This document shows positions 42,815-51,409 of a stretch of 64,000 nt of DNA, one piece after another (position 1 is the first letter of the stretch; each line of letters starts with the position of its first letter). Origin of the DNA: an uncultured Prevotellaceae bacterium (GTDB lineage Bacteria > Bacteroidota > Bacteroidia > Bacteroidales > Bacteroidaceae); contig ONDA01000002.1 of NCBI GenBank assembly GCA_900316475.1, positions 1 through 64,000 of the forward strand, given 5' to 3'. The translations under genes and the position numbers were made by a program. The notes below the pieces were generated by a model that was not told the DNA's origin, did not search any database, and saw only the letters and a list, made by a program, of their open reading frames with translations.

Positions 42815-44794
42815 ATGAAAAAGATATTTTCAATCATAGCATTAGCGGCTGGTGCCTTCGGCCTGACAGGCTGCACCGATTTCCTCGACCAGCAGTCGCC
42901 GTCGGAACAGACCGATGCCTCGGTCTGGGAATCGACCTACTACACCAGCCTGCGCGTGAACAAGCTCTTCGGCGACATGATGCAGGACCGTACCTATTCA
43001 CAGGACTTAGGCATCGTGTGGCGCATGAACAGCGACTGCGAACTGGTCGACGGACTGGGCAGCAACGCCTATAACACCTCCAGCGAGCGAGGCGGCATGA
43101 ACTACAACCTTGATCCGGGCTGGGCCCGTCTGAGCGACGTGTGGACCAACCTCTATGGCACCATTGAGGACGCCAACTTGAACATCCGCGGTATCCGCAA
43201 CAGCTCGCTCATCAACGGCGGCGGCAACAACCAGAAGGCTATGGAGCGCTATCTTGGCGAGTCGCTCACCATCCGCGCCCTGTCATACTTAGAGTTGGTA
43301 CGCTTCTATGGCGACGTGCCCATGAAGCTTGAGCCGTCGGCCAGCGACCTGAGCAATGTCTACTTAAACAAGACCGACCGCGACGAGATCCTGAACAAGA
43401 TGATGGAAGACCTTGACGAGGCCATCGGCTACCTGCCCTGGGCCGACGAGGTGAGCGGCTACACCACCGAGCACGTCACCAAGGGCTATGCCCACGCCCT
43501 GCTGGCACAGATTGCACTGACCCGCGCCGGCTACGCCATCCGCGAGTCTGCCAAGAGCGGCTACGAGACGGCTGCCGAGAACTCAGACCCCACCTATCCC
43601 ACCCAGCGTCCCGGCGATGCTGAGCGCAAGCAGCTCTATGAGCGTGCACTGAAGCACCTGACGGCCATCATCCAGAGTGGCAAGCACCAGCTGAACCCCT
43701 CTATCGAGAATCAGTGGGCTCTTGTCAACCAGTTGACACTCGACCAGAACTACCACGAGAACCTGTTTGAGATTCCTATGGGCCAGAACGTCAGCAGCGA
43801 ACTTGGCTATACCGTCGGCGTACGCCTGAACGGTATCACCGCTAAGTACGGCTACGGCAACTCATCTGGTAAGATGAAGGTGACCGCTCCCCTGCTCTAC
43901 TCCTACGACCCCGCCGACCAGCGTCGTGACCTGACGGTGGCAGCCTTCCAGATTGCCCAGAACACGGCAGAGAACATCACCGAGGAACAGATGCTGACCA
44001 ATGCGCCCTTCGGCCTGTACGTCGGCAAGTGGGATCCGCGCAAGATGAGCGACGCCTGGCTTCAGGACAACCTCGTGGCTACGGCCAAGCACATGACGGG
44101 CATCAACCCCATCCTGATGCGCTATTCTCAGGTGCTGCTCTACTACGCTGAGGTGATGAACGAGCTGGCAGGCCCTGACGCAGGTTACGAAGGCTCGGCC
44201 GGACTGACTGCCCGCGAGGCTCTGGCACAGGTTCACGCCCGTGCTTTCAAGGACAAGTCGGCAGCCCAGGCTTACATCAATGCCATCCCCGCCAACAAGA
44301 CCGACTTCTTCAACGCCATCGTCGACGAGAACGCTTGGGAGCTGGCTGGCGAAGGTATGCGCAAGGCCGACCTCGTGCGCTGGAACCTGCTGGTGAAGAA
44401 GACCAAGGAGATGAAGGAGACCTACCTCAAGCAGCTTATCGGCGGTATCTATCAGGAGAAAGTCTACTTCAACTATCTTGACGCTGCCAAGAGCCAGATT
44501 GACTTCTCGAGCATTACCTGGTATGGCATTCCCGCAGGCAAGACGGCCGCAGACTATGCCGGCAGCGCCGACTCCTTCGGCAAGAGCGACATTGAGAAAG
44601 AGACCGACACGCAGGTGTACACCAACCTGCCTTCCATCTCTTGCGGACTCTTAGGCGAGGCCACCGTCAACACCGACGGCACCATCACCTACGCGACACC
44701 GGCTGTACAGAACCGCTACATCATGCCCATCGGCTCGACCATCATCTCAGCCGCCAACGGCTCATTGCACAACTCATACGGCTATAGTGACTAA
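42815..44794 (+). CDS. SusD-like surface glycan-binding lipoprotein, pair 2
   Basis: A 659-residue lipoprotein with lipobox 'GAFGLTGCTDFLDQQSP' (Cys ~20). RagB/SusD features: the TPR-like 'RYLGESLTIRALSYLELVRFYGDVPM', 'HVTKGYAHALLAQIALTRAGYAI' and 'RYSQVLLYYAEVMNELAG', then 'ENAWELAGEGMRKADLVRWNLLVKKTKEM' and the C-terminal 'YIMPIGSTIISAANGSLHNSYGYSD'. It is the lid of the second SusC transporter. It is ~50 residues longer than the pair-1 SusD, mostly in loops. Confidence 0.94.
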   Translation: MKKIFSIIALAAGAFGLTGCTDFLDQQSPSEQTDASVWESTYYTSLRVNKLFGDMMQDRTYSQDLGIVWRMNSDCELVDGLGSNAYNTSSERGGMNYNLDPGWARLSDVWTNLYGTIEDANLNIRGIRNSSLINGGGNNQKAMERYLGESLTIRALSYLELVRFYGDVPMKLEPSASDLSNVYLNKTDRDEILNKMMEDLDEAIGYLPWADEVSGYTTEHVTKGYAHALLAQIALTRAGYAIRESAKSGYETAAENSDPTYPTQRPGDAERKQLYERALKHLTAIIQSGKHQLNPSIENQWALVNQLTLDQNYHENLFEIPMGQNVSSELGYTVGVRLNGITAKYGYGNSSGKMKVTAPLLYSYDPADQRRDLTVAAFQIAQNTAENITEEQMLTNAPFGLYVGKWDPRKMSDAWLQDNLVATAKHMTGINPILMRYSQVLLYYAEVMNELAGPDAGYEGSAGLTAREALAQVHARAFKDKSAAQAYINAIPANKTDFFNAIVDENAWELAGEGMRKADLVRWNLLVKKTKEMKETYLKQLIGGIYQEKVYFNYLDAAKSQIDFSSITWYGIPAGKTAADYAGSADSFGKSDIEKETDTQVYTNLPSISCGLLGEATVNTDGTITYATPAVQNRYIMPIGSTIISAANGSLHNSYGYSD

Positions 44795-44814
44795 TCCAAA
44801 AACAACAAGAATCT

Positions 44815-46443
44815 ATGAAACTGAACAATATATATAAGGTAATAGGCGCCGGAGCCGTAGTCCTGCTGATGGCAGGCTGTACCGACGGCAATGACTGGGA
44901 CACCGACGGTTCCTACAACCGCACGTTTGCACCCACGGGTGACATCACCATCGAGCGCTACGACACCAAGGCCGCTGTCTCGTTCAAGGCTGTGGCCGGT
45001 GCCAAATCCTACGAAGTGGAGGTCAATACTGACTCGCTCTATCAGGACGAGGTCAGCAGCACGTCCATCCTCCAGACCTTCACCACAGCCAGCGACACCA
45101 TCCGCGGCCTGGTGGGCGAGACGAACTACTACCTGCGCGTCAGGGCCATCTCCGAAGGCAAGCCCAACTCAAAGTGGCTCTACTACAAGACGGGCAGCGG
45201 ACGCGGCTACTTCACCACACTGGCCGAACAGCTGTTCTACGACCTGACAGCCGAAGACATCGAGGACGGCGTGCTCCATCTGTCATGGATTGCCGGCTCC
45301 GAGGTCACGAAGATTGTCGTGCTGGCCAATGGCGAGCAGACGGGTGAATACCCCCTGAGTGCCGAGGCGATTGCCGCCGGTCACTATGACCTCGTCGGCC
45401 TTGCTTCCACGACGACCTACACCATCCAGCTGTTCAACGGCGACACCAAGCGCGGCTCACTCAACGTGACGACGCCTGCCTCGATGCCTTCTGCCGACTT
45501 CAAGTACACGCTCGATGCTTCGGTCGACGTCATCTCTCAGGACCTGATGAACGAGATTGCCGAGCAGGCTAAGGCTGCTGCCGGCAGCGAGACGAACTAC
45601 AGCGCCACCATCGGTATTCCCGCCGGTGTGACCATCGACATCCACGGAACGTCGGAAGCCGGCGACGCTACCAGCGTGAAGATTCCCGACGGCATGTCGG
45701 TGACCTTCTTCGGACTCTCGGGCGGCGAGACGCCTGTCATCAACCTGTCGAAGTCTCTCGACATCCGCGGCAGCCACGCTTACGTGCGCCTTGAGAATGT
45801 CAACATCAAGGACGGCGGATGCCAGTACTTCATCAACCAGAGCGAGGGTTGCACCCTTGGCGAACTGACGTTCACCGATGTCAGCCTCACCGGTATGACC
45901 CGCTCGTGGGTACGTCTCCAGGGGTCGTCAGCCAAGTCTATTGAGCAGATTCTTGTCGACGGCTGTACGGTGACCAACCAGGGCAGCGGCGCCTATGCCC
46001 TGTTCTACTTCAACAACGAAGCCTACACCATCGGACGCCTCGTTGTCAGGAACTCGACGTTCAACACGCTGCAGCACAGCTTCACCGACTGCCGCAACGC
46101 CAAGATCAACGGCATCGAGGTCAGCAACTGTACGTTCTACAACATCATCGGCGCAGGCCGCTACTTCGTCGATGCCCAGAACGTCAACGTGCCCATCATG
46201 CTCAACAGCGTCATCTTCGCTAAGACAGCCACTGAGACGTCAAAGGGTGTACGCGAGGGCATTGTGGAGTCTTCCAACAGCTACTTCACCAGCGACTTCG
46301 TCATGTCGAGCAACAAGTTCACCGTCGACCAGACCTTCGAAGGCTCGTCGGCCGACCTGTTCAAGGATCCTGAGAACGGCGACTTCACGCTGAAGGTCAG
46401 CTCCGTCACCGCCGGTGACCCGCGCTGGATTCCCGAAGAATAA
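44815..46443 (+). CDS. Surface lipoprotein with fibronectin-III-like and beta-helix-like domains (SusE/F position)
   Basis: A 542-residue lipoprotein: 'AVVLLMAGCTDGNDWDTDG' gives a lipidated Cys at ~22 and an acidic export signal. Residues ~35-130 ('DITIERYDTKAAVSFKAVAGAKSYEVEVNTDS', 'ETNYYLRVRAISE') and ~140-220 resemble fibronectin III modules. The C-terminal half (~255-540) is a right-handed beta-helix-like repeat ('YVRLENVNIKDGGCQYFINQSEGCTLGELTFTDVSLTG'), as in DUF4957/DUF5123 proteins of pectin loci. No lyase catalytic residues are obvious, so a surface pectin-binding role is more likely than catalysis. It lies 20 bp after susD2. Confidence 0.82.
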   Translation: MKLNNIYKVIGAGAVVLLMAGCTDGNDWDTDGSYNRTFAPTGDITIERYDTKAAVSFKAVAGAKSYEVEVNTDSLYQDEVSSTSILQTFTTASDTIRGLVGETNYYLRVRAISEGKPNSKWLYYKTGSGRGYFTTLAEQLFYDLTAEDIEDGVLHLSWIAGSEVTKIVVLANGEQTGEYPLSAEAIAAGHYDLVGLASTTTYTIQLFNGDTKRGSLNVTTPASMPSADFKYTLDASVDVISQDLMNEIAEQAKAAAGSETNYSATIGIPAGVTIDIHGTSEAGDATSVKIPDGMSVTFFGLSGGETPVINLSKSLDIRGSHAYVRLENVNIKDGGCQYFINQSEGCTLGELTFTDVSLTGMTRSWVRLQGSSAKSIEQILVDGCTVTNQGSGAYALFYFNNEAYTIGRLVVRNSTFNTLQHSFTDCRNAKINGIEVSNCTFYNIIGAGRYFVDAQNVNVPIMLNSVIFAKTATETSKGVREGIVESSNSYFTSDFVMSSNKFTVDQTFEGSSADLFKDPENGDFTLKVSSVTAGDPRWIPEE

Positions 46444-46463
46444 ATACTGAGAGTCTACAACAT

Positions 46464-46495
46464 AGGGGACGGACAACGAGGTTTGTCCGTCCTCT
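46464..46495 (+). terminator. Hairpin between the surface lipoprotein and the PL1 gene
   Basis: GGACGGACAA (46467-46476) pairs with TTGTCCGTCC (46483-46492), and outer bases extend the stem. The following CTCTGTTTCTT is moderately T-rich, so it may only attenuate read-through into the PL1 gene. Confidence 0.65.
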
Positions 46496-46556
46496 GTTTC
46501 TTCACCTGAACTAACACTACAGATTGACAAACTGCTACAAAAAAAATCTTGCAACA

Positions 46557-48383
46557 ATGAAGAAGATTCTAATGACCTTACTGAGTGCTATGGCGCTCCT
46601 GCCTTGTCTGGCCGGCAACAATGTTGCACCCTGGGGCTGGGCAACCTACTCCGACGAGTCAGGCACATCCTACACCCTTAGCGGTGGTAACTTCACCGAC
46701 GCCAAGACTGTCACCCTGAAAGCCCTTGGCGGCGGACAGAGCGACGACTCGCAAATCAAGAAAGCCATAGCCCAAGGCGACATCATCATCTTCGACGGCT
46801 CCAACGGCGACTTCATCATCGAAGAGTACATGAAGTTAGCATCAACGAAGAACAAGACGCTCATTGGCATCAACAACGCCCGCCTCTGCACAAAGTTCTT
46901 CCTGACAGCCGATGACCATACGTACCTGAAAGCCCAGAACCTGGACGGACTGAGCAGCACCGACCAGTACACGGGCACACTGCCTGACGGCACAACACTG
47001 ACCTGCGACAAGCGTGCCTTCTTCACCAAGAAGGCCATGATGGAGCTACAGCACCAGAAGACGGGCGTCTACTCCCTGCCCAACAAGGCCGGCATCTTCA
47101 GCATCGAGCAGAGCAGCGAGAACATCATCATCCGCAACCTCTCGCTGATAGGTCCCGGTTCCGTTGACATTGACGGTGTCGACCTTATCACCAATCAGGG
47201 AAAGCACGTATGGGTAGACCACTGCACGCTGGTAGACTCCCAGGACGGTGCCCTCGACAGCAAGGTCTGCGACTGGGCCACCTACACCTTCAACCACTTC
47301 TACTACACCGACCGCAGCTATTCCCACGCCTATACTTGCGGCTGCGGATGGGTCAGCAACCACGAAATGGTGCTCCACCTCACCTTTGCCTGCAACATCT
47401 GGGGCGCGGGCTGCATGCGCCGTCTGCCGCAGGCCGACGACTGCTATATCCATCTTGTCAACAATTACCACAACTGTCCGGGCAACAGCGTCGGTATGAC
47501 GATTAACGGCTATAGCCGGGCACTGGTAGAAGGCAACTTTGCCGCCACTGGCGTGAAGTCACCCCTGACGGGCAGTGGCAGCAACCGCAACGTGACAGCT
47601 CGCGACAACAGCTTTGCCAACTCTCAGGCAGGCAGCGTCGTTACCGTTCCTTACCAATACAACAAGATGGCCGCTGCCGACGTCCCCGCCACGCTGACGG
47701 GCGAAGATGGTGCAGGTGCTACGCTGGGCAACGACGCTTCCAACATCCTCTCTACCATTCCTACGGTAGCACGTTCAGGAGGTAGCGAGTCCGTCTATGT
47801 CTTTGTCAAGGAAGATGCCCATATCGGCAACAGCATTACCGAGATCGACGGCATCACCGTCACCTTCGACCCCAGTGTCACCGACTGGAAAAGCGGTGGC
47901 AGCAGCTCCGGCGCACAGACTGTCGACGGTGTCGACCTCAAAGGCTATTATGCCACAAGCAGTGCCACCAACAATGCCCCCATCATCATTCAGACCACGA
48001 AGGCCGGCACGCTCACCATCTTTTTCGGCGGTGCTATCGGTACCAGCAAGACCGTCTACATGCTGGAAGGGGAAAACGGCCTTACCGGCAAAGTGCTGTC
48101 TACGGGTGCTGAGGTTGCCAATGCCAGTAAGCCTGCGGCCGAAATTGCCCAGTGGGACGCTTTAGTCTATACGTTAGAAGCCAACAAGACATACAAGTTC
48201 TCGGTTGATGCCACGAAGTGGCGCCTGGCAGCCCTCCGTTATGTGCTGGGGGCAACAGGCATCTCTGCTGTCCGCAACGCACAGTCTGCCAGCGGAGCCG
48301 TCTACAACCTCCAAGGCATACGCGTCAGCAACCCCACCAAGGGCCTGTACATCCAGAATGGCAAGAAGACCGTGATGAAATAA
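46557..48383 (+). CDS. Pectate lyase, PL1 family, with C-terminal tail motif
   Basis: A 608-residue exported lyase. The ATG at 46557 (MKKILMTLLSAMALLPCLAG) is chosen because it begins a proper signal peptide; an in-frame ATG 33 bp upstream adds residues that would spoil it. The PL1 beta-helix spans ~25-380: 'IIRNLSLIGPGSVDIDGVDLITNQGKHVWVDHCTLVDSQDGALDSKVCDWATYTFNHF' has the calcium-site acids and the 'VWVDHC' signature, and 'MRRLPQADDCYIHLVNNY' carries the catalytic Arg region. A beta-sandwich follows, then the tail 'YNLQGIRVSNPTKGLYIQNGKKTVMK'. It is distinct from the PL1 at 27952. Confidence 0.88.
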   Translation: MKKILMTLLSAMALLPCLAGNNVAPWGWATYSDESGTSYTLSGGNFTDAKTVTLKALGGGQSDDSQIKKAIAQGDIIIFDGSNGDFIIEEYMKLASTKNKTLIGINNARLCTKFFLTADDHTYLKAQNLDGLSSTDQYTGTLPDGTTLTCDKRAFFTKKAMMELQHQKTGVYSLPNKAGIFSIEQSSENIIIRNLSLIGPGSVDIDGVDLITNQGKHVWVDHCTLVDSQDGALDSKVCDWATYTFNHFYYTDRSYSHAYTCGCGWVSNHEMVLHLTFACNIWGAGCMRRLPQADDCYIHLVNNYHNCPGNSVGMTINGYSRALVEGNFAATGVKSPLTGSGSNRNVTARDNSFANSQAGSVVTVPYQYNKMAAADVPATLTGEDGAGATLGNDASNILSTIPTVARSGGSESVYVFVKEDAHIGNSITEIDGITVTFDPSVTDWKSGGSSSGAQTVDGVDLKGYYATSSATNNAPIIIQTTKAGTLTIFFGGAIGTSKTVYMLEGENGLTGKVLSTGAEVANASKPAAEIAQWDALVYTLEANKTYKFSVDATKWRLAALRYVLGATGISAVRNAQSASGAVYNLQGIRVSNPTKGLYIQNGKKTVMK

Positions 48384-48433
48384 CTAAAGAGGTCTTCGTG
48401 TGGCCTCAAGGCCATATGAAGACCTCTTTAGTT
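48382..48433 (+). terminator. Long terminator at the end of the pectin locus
   Basis: AACTAAAGAGGTCTTC and GAAGACCTCTTTAGTT form a perfect outer stem around an inner TGGCC/GGCCA stem, followed by TATTTCTTTTC. It closes the last enzyme transcript. Positions 48434-48505 hold nothing recognisable. Confidence 0.9.
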
Positions 48434-48505
48434 TATTTCTTTTCTCTCGCTTAACAAAGTATATAAGTCTCTCTCGGTGGGGCATAAAAGGTATGTTTGT
48501 AAGTT

Positions 48506-48675
48506 CTAATCTTCAAGTAAGTCACAGAACATCAAGCGTGTTCTGAGTTTTCGTGGATGTTCAATCCGCTCAGTACGCTCAGCATCATCCCGCATGTAAA
48601 GGGATGGCATGACTCTATGACCTCCCTGGTGAGTAGCGAGAGGTCGCAGTTAGTAAGGAGCCAAGAATAATCCAT
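48506..48675 (-). pseudogene. Collapsed GNAT-acetyltransferase toxin
   Basis: The frame opened by the ATG at 48675 reads MDYSWLLTNCDLSLLTREVI then 'ESCHPFTCG', the N-terminus of the Bacteroidota GNAT proteins that act as toxins by acetylating charged tRNA. It stops at 48532. The adjacent frame continues to 48506 and ends 'KLRTRLMFCDLLED', similar to the last strand of the same family. About 110 central residues, including the acetyl-CoA site, are gone. An internal deletion with frame change explains both pieces. Confidence 0.6.
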
Positions 48676-48681
48676 AGGATG

Positions 48682-48852
48682 TTAAAAGCCTGAACGTTTC
48701 AACATCTCGCGCATGGCGACGTATTCCGGCTCTTTCGTGATGTCGCGCTTGGGGCGCAGGGCATACCTGCGCTCGGCCTCGTCTGCCAAGTCACGGAAAC
48801 GGCGAGCTTCTTTACCATAAAGAGTCGGTATTGCTTTTATTGCTGTTGCCAT
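48682..48852 (-). CDS. Antitoxin of a GNAT-type toxin-antitoxin pair (56 aa)
   Basis: A 56-residue protein (MATAIKAIPTLYGKEARRFR...). 'MATAIKAIPTLYG.EARRF' is a strongly conserved start of antitoxins that precede GNAT toxins in Bacteroidales. The charged C-terminus 'DITKEPEYVAMREMLKRSGF' would contact the toxin. A longer frame to 48900 is rejected, because it adds unrelated residues before the conserved Met. The toxin gene 6 bp downstream is collapsed, leaving an orphan antitoxin. Confidence 0.78.
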   Translation of the reverse strand: MATAIKAIPTLYGKEARRFRDLADEAERRYALRPKRDITKEPEYVAMREMLKRSGF

Positions 48853-49082
48853 AGTTATATATACTCTATTTGTTAATCTTATGTTAAACCGATATTGCAA
48901 TAGGAGAACAGCGCTTGTTCTATGCCTCCTGTCTTATCGCTTTAGCGGCCTTCACGCCGCACAACTGCGGTTAAGCGAGAGCAATGATGCTTGCATCAAT
49001 TCTTGCGTCCCTTCGGTGGCAAGCGACCAGAGGTCGAACGGCCGAGCGTGAGCAGTTTCGCAGCCTTTCGGCTGCAAAGGTA
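48853..49082 (-). other. Palindrome-rich long 5' leader of the antitoxin gene, with promoter
   Basis: The -7 box TACCTTTG is at 49075-49082 on the minus strand, with ATTG 19 bases upstream as a poor -33 box. The transcript would start within GCAGCCGAAAGGCTGC. It would then pass a chain of dyads (TGATGCAAGCATCA, CCGCAGTTGTGCGG, GCGGCGTGAAGGCCGC, GAACAAGCGCTGTTC) before the ATG at 48852. The design parallels 815-1059: the same TACCTTTGCA start, an immediate hairpin and an ATGCAAGCAT-type palindrome. Confidence 0.5.
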
Positions 49083-49097
49083 CAACTTTTATTTCAA

Positions 49098-49211
49098 TTA
49101 ACAATAAGATTTGTAAAGTTTAACGTGAAGTCCCTGCCGGGTGAGTATGATGTTCTGAGGCTTCAGGTCGCGATGAGCTATTCCGAGCGAGTGAATATAG
49201 GCTACGGCATG
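49098..49211 (-). pseudogene. Serine/threonine protein kinase remnant (catalytic loop only)
   Basis: Between two stops (TAG at 49212-49214, TAA at 49098-49100) the minus strand encodes HAVAYIHSLGIAHRDLKPQN followed by 'IILTRQGLHVKL'. 'HRDLKPQN' is the invariant catalytic loop of Hanks-type kinases, preceded by the usual 'A.YIHSLGIA' helix and followed by the 'nILLT..G..vKL' strand. The next segment should be 'IDFG' but reads YKSYC and stops. N-lobe and activation loop are absent, so this is a fossil. Confidence 0.7.
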
Positions 49212-49414
49212 CTACAGCTCGTTCGGCTGTCGACGCATAGATGACGGATAGACTGCTGACGCGCCAGGGAATTGCACCCGGAGTTTGCAACCAGATGATG
49301 GTCGCCGTGTTTTGGCAGTCAGAACAGCAGCTGTTTCCGACGATAGGTTGGTGGCGCACTTTGAGATGTTAGCGACAGCCACGCGGTAGATGGTCGGAGT
49401 GCCGAATTGCGGTG

Positions 49415-49446
49415 CAAAGGTACGGAGAAAGACCGGACGGTGCAAG
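49415..49446 (-). promoter_or_regulatory. Sigma-ABfr-like promoter upstream of the kinase remnant
   Basis: The minus strand has CTTG (49443-49446), 20 bases, then TACCTTTG (49415-49422). It points into the kinase remnant. The 200 bp between contains no intact frame, so it is probably the orphaned promoter of the lost gene. Positions 49447-49612 contain no recognisable gene. Confidence 0.5.
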
Positions 49447-49612
49447 AGTTTCGCGGAGGCTGGCGGAATCCTAATTTGTCAAGTGGCTGACAGCCAGTGC
49501 CGTATAAGCCGTTCTGGCGACTGCCGTCCCTTGACGCCTTCCGTGCTTGGCGTCTCTCGTGCTTGGCGTCTCTCGCGTGCCTACGCGCACGCTCCAGCCG
49601 AAATAGTGAAAG

Positions 49613-49900
49613 TTGGTGACACCCAGCACACCTCATACTGATTATCAGGCAGTTGCGGCGGTGGGTGGTCGCACCAGTGGTCGCACCAATGCCCTCACCA
49701 ACACTGACACCTGAACCGGAAAAATCTCACGGCCTCTCAGAAAAATCTCACGGCCTCTCGTGAAAAAATACAGGCGTGAAATTTTTGCGGGAGGCCGTGA
49801 CTTGGTGCGACCATTGGTGCGACCATTGGTGTGCCTCTCAAATACTAAAAGCATATTGAATATCAGCAAGTTAAGTGCCAGGTGTAAGAGGTGTCACCTA
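49613..49900. repeat. 288-bp non-coding element with terminal inverted repeats, copy 2 (inverted)
   Basis: The right end (49881-49900) reads, on the minus strand, TAGGTGACACCTCTTACACC, identical over 20 bases to the left end of copy 1; the match continues through TGGCACTTAACT. The left end (49613-49632) is more diverged. Inside lie 12-bp units (GGTCGCACCAGT, GGTCGCACCAAT), a central block of two AAAAATCTCACGGCCTCTC units at 21-bp spacing, and inverted 12-bp units (GGTGCGACCATT twice). Same architecture as 2975-3305 in the opposite orientation. Confidence 0.8.
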
Positions 49901-49971
49901 TTTGGTTGTTGTGAAAGTTGCAGCCGGGGGAACGGCACAGGCAAACGCCCACGAAGTACGCTGCTGAGGAA

Positions 49972-50007
49972 GCAATCCCTGATGAGCGTTGACTCGTCAG
50001 GGATTGC
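49972..50007 (-). terminator. Hairpin downstream of the AAA ATPase gene
   Basis: GCAATCCCTGATGAG (49972-49986) pairs with CTCGTCAGGGATTGC (49993-50007), one G-U pair, loop CGTTGA. It lies just after the ATPase stop on the minus strand; no long T run follows. Confidence 0.6.
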
Positions 50008-50015
50008 CGTTACTA

Positions 50016-51356
50016 TTATAGGAATATGGTCATGAATACAGGCAAGAGTGTTGTTGCCTCGTCTTTCCTAAGATCTTTGGTATAGATGAGATAACGGTTG
50101 CTGATTCGATCTGAGAATTTTATGCAGAAGGCATCAAGCGAGGCATGAGTCTTATAGCCGGAAGATTTCACCTCAATAGGCCATATCTTACTGCCCCGTG
50201 AGAGCAGGAAGTCAACCTCATAGTTGTGGTTACTGTTTTCCATTGGCCATGTATGGTAGAAAAGCTTGTTCCCTGTCGCTGTAAGCATCTGGGCTACGAT
50301 GTTCTCATAGACATAGCCGAGATTGGCAGAAAGTTTGTCTGAAAGTAGTTTCTGATAGATGATGTTCTCCGTGACATCCTTGTCCCAGAATGCAAGCGTA
50401 ATAAACAATCCTGTATCGCCAACGAACATCTTGTATTGGTCTTTATCACTGTTGAGCGAAAAACCGACATTGGGGTCGTTAGAATGATAGGAGAAATTGA
50501 CCACCATACTGTCCTTCATGGCTTTCAGTACCTCCGAGAGATTCTTGCGCTCACTATCAGAAAGAACACTGCTCACCTGATAGCGTGATGCATTCTTACT
50601 AAGTTCTGAGGGGATGGCCTGGAATAGTTGGGAAGCACGTCCCGATGGGTCGATTTTAAGAAAGTCATCGAAATAGAGATCTATAATCTCACGTTTCACC
50701 GTATCAACCTTACTGAGATTGTTGGTATCAAGGTATTCGTTTACAGCCTGTGGCATCCCACCGACAAGCATGTACAGACGGAAATCGCGCATGGATTTAC
50801 GAAAAGCCTGTCCAAGAGGCATCTGCTTGTCAAAGAACTGACGAAGAAGCGGGACTGTCGCATTGTCACCCAAAGCCCAACGAAATTCCTCATAGTCCAT
50901 CGGGAACATGTCTATGCGTGTTTCCTCGCTGGGAATAATGATATCCTCAGTATTTTTGCGGATGGAGATAAGTGACCCCGTCTCTATATAGTCATAGCGA
51001 TGGTCTTTCACAAGCTGCTTGATTGCCTGTCTTGCAAGAGGGCATTTCTGAACTTCGTCGAAGATGATGACAGAACGGCGTTCTTGGAGAATGACATTAT
51101 AGATAGCCTGCAGACGCAAGAAAATATAGTCAAGATCCATCAGGTCGTTGAAAAGCGATTTAACCTCTTCCGATGCTCTTGAAAAATCTATAAGCATGTA
51201 TGTTTCGTACTCTTGACGTGCAAACTCTTCAACAATGGTGGACTTGCCTACCCGTCGGGCACCTTTAATCAGAAGTGCGGTCTTGCCGTCACGTTCCTGC
51301 TTCCATTGGAGCATCCGGTCGTATATCTTCCGTTTGAAAATCCTTATCTCTGACAT
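50016..51356 (-). CDS. AAA_14/DUF4143-type ATPase
   Basis: A 446-residue soluble protein. The start at 51356 (MSEIRIFKRK) is chosen because a longer form would begin with a TTG inside the -7 promoter box. The AAA_14 domain has Walker A 'LLIKGARRVGKST' (residues ~30-42) and Walker B 'RSVIIFDEVQKCP'; 'YIETGSLISI' is sensor-1-like. The C-terminal DUF4143 part ends with the nuclease-like 'YEVDFLLSRGSKIWPIEVKSS', which has the D...E.K pattern of restriction-type folds. Such genes are abundant, often variable, in Bacteroidota; their role is not settled (defence or DNA-associated are guesses). Confidence 0.88.
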   Translation of the reverse strand: MSEIRIFKRKIYDRMLQWKQERDGKTALLIKGARRVGKSTIVEEFARQEYETYMLIDFSRASEEVKSLFNDLMDLDYIFLRLQAIYNVILQERRSVIIFDEVQKCPLARQAIKQLVKDHRYDYIETGSLISIRKNTEDIIIPSEETRIDMFPMDYEEFRWALGDNATVPLLRQFFDKQMPLGQAFRKSMRDFRLYMLVGGMPQAVNEYLDTNNLSKVDTVKREIIDLYFDDFLKIDPSGRASQLFQAIPSELSKNASRYQVSSVLSDSERKNLSEVLKAMKDSMVVNFSYHSNDPNVGFSLNSDKDQYKMFVGDTGLFITLAFWDKDVTENIIYQKLLSDKLSANLGYVYENIVAQMLTATGNKLFYHTWPMENSNHNYEVDFLLSRGSKIWPIEVKSSGYKTHASLDAFCIKFSDRISNRYLIYTKDLRKDEATTLLPVFMTIFL

Positions 51357-51377
51357 AATATATCTATGTTTTGGGTG

Positions 51378-51409
51378 CAAAAATAAGTAAAAATTCCAGA
51401 ATCCCCAAA
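51378..51409 (-). promoter_or_regulatory. Sigma-ABfr promoter of the AAA ATPase gene
   Basis: TTTG (51406-51409), 20 bases, then TATTTTTG (51378-51385) on the minus strand. The -33 box is inside the first of three direct repeats (51393-51411). Confidence 0.8.

Noticed and set aside
49319-49636. 105-codon minus-strand frame with an Arg-rich N-terminus
   Set aside because: It overlaps the inverted-repeat element boundary and the CTTG/TACCTTTG promoter; no family pattern is seen.
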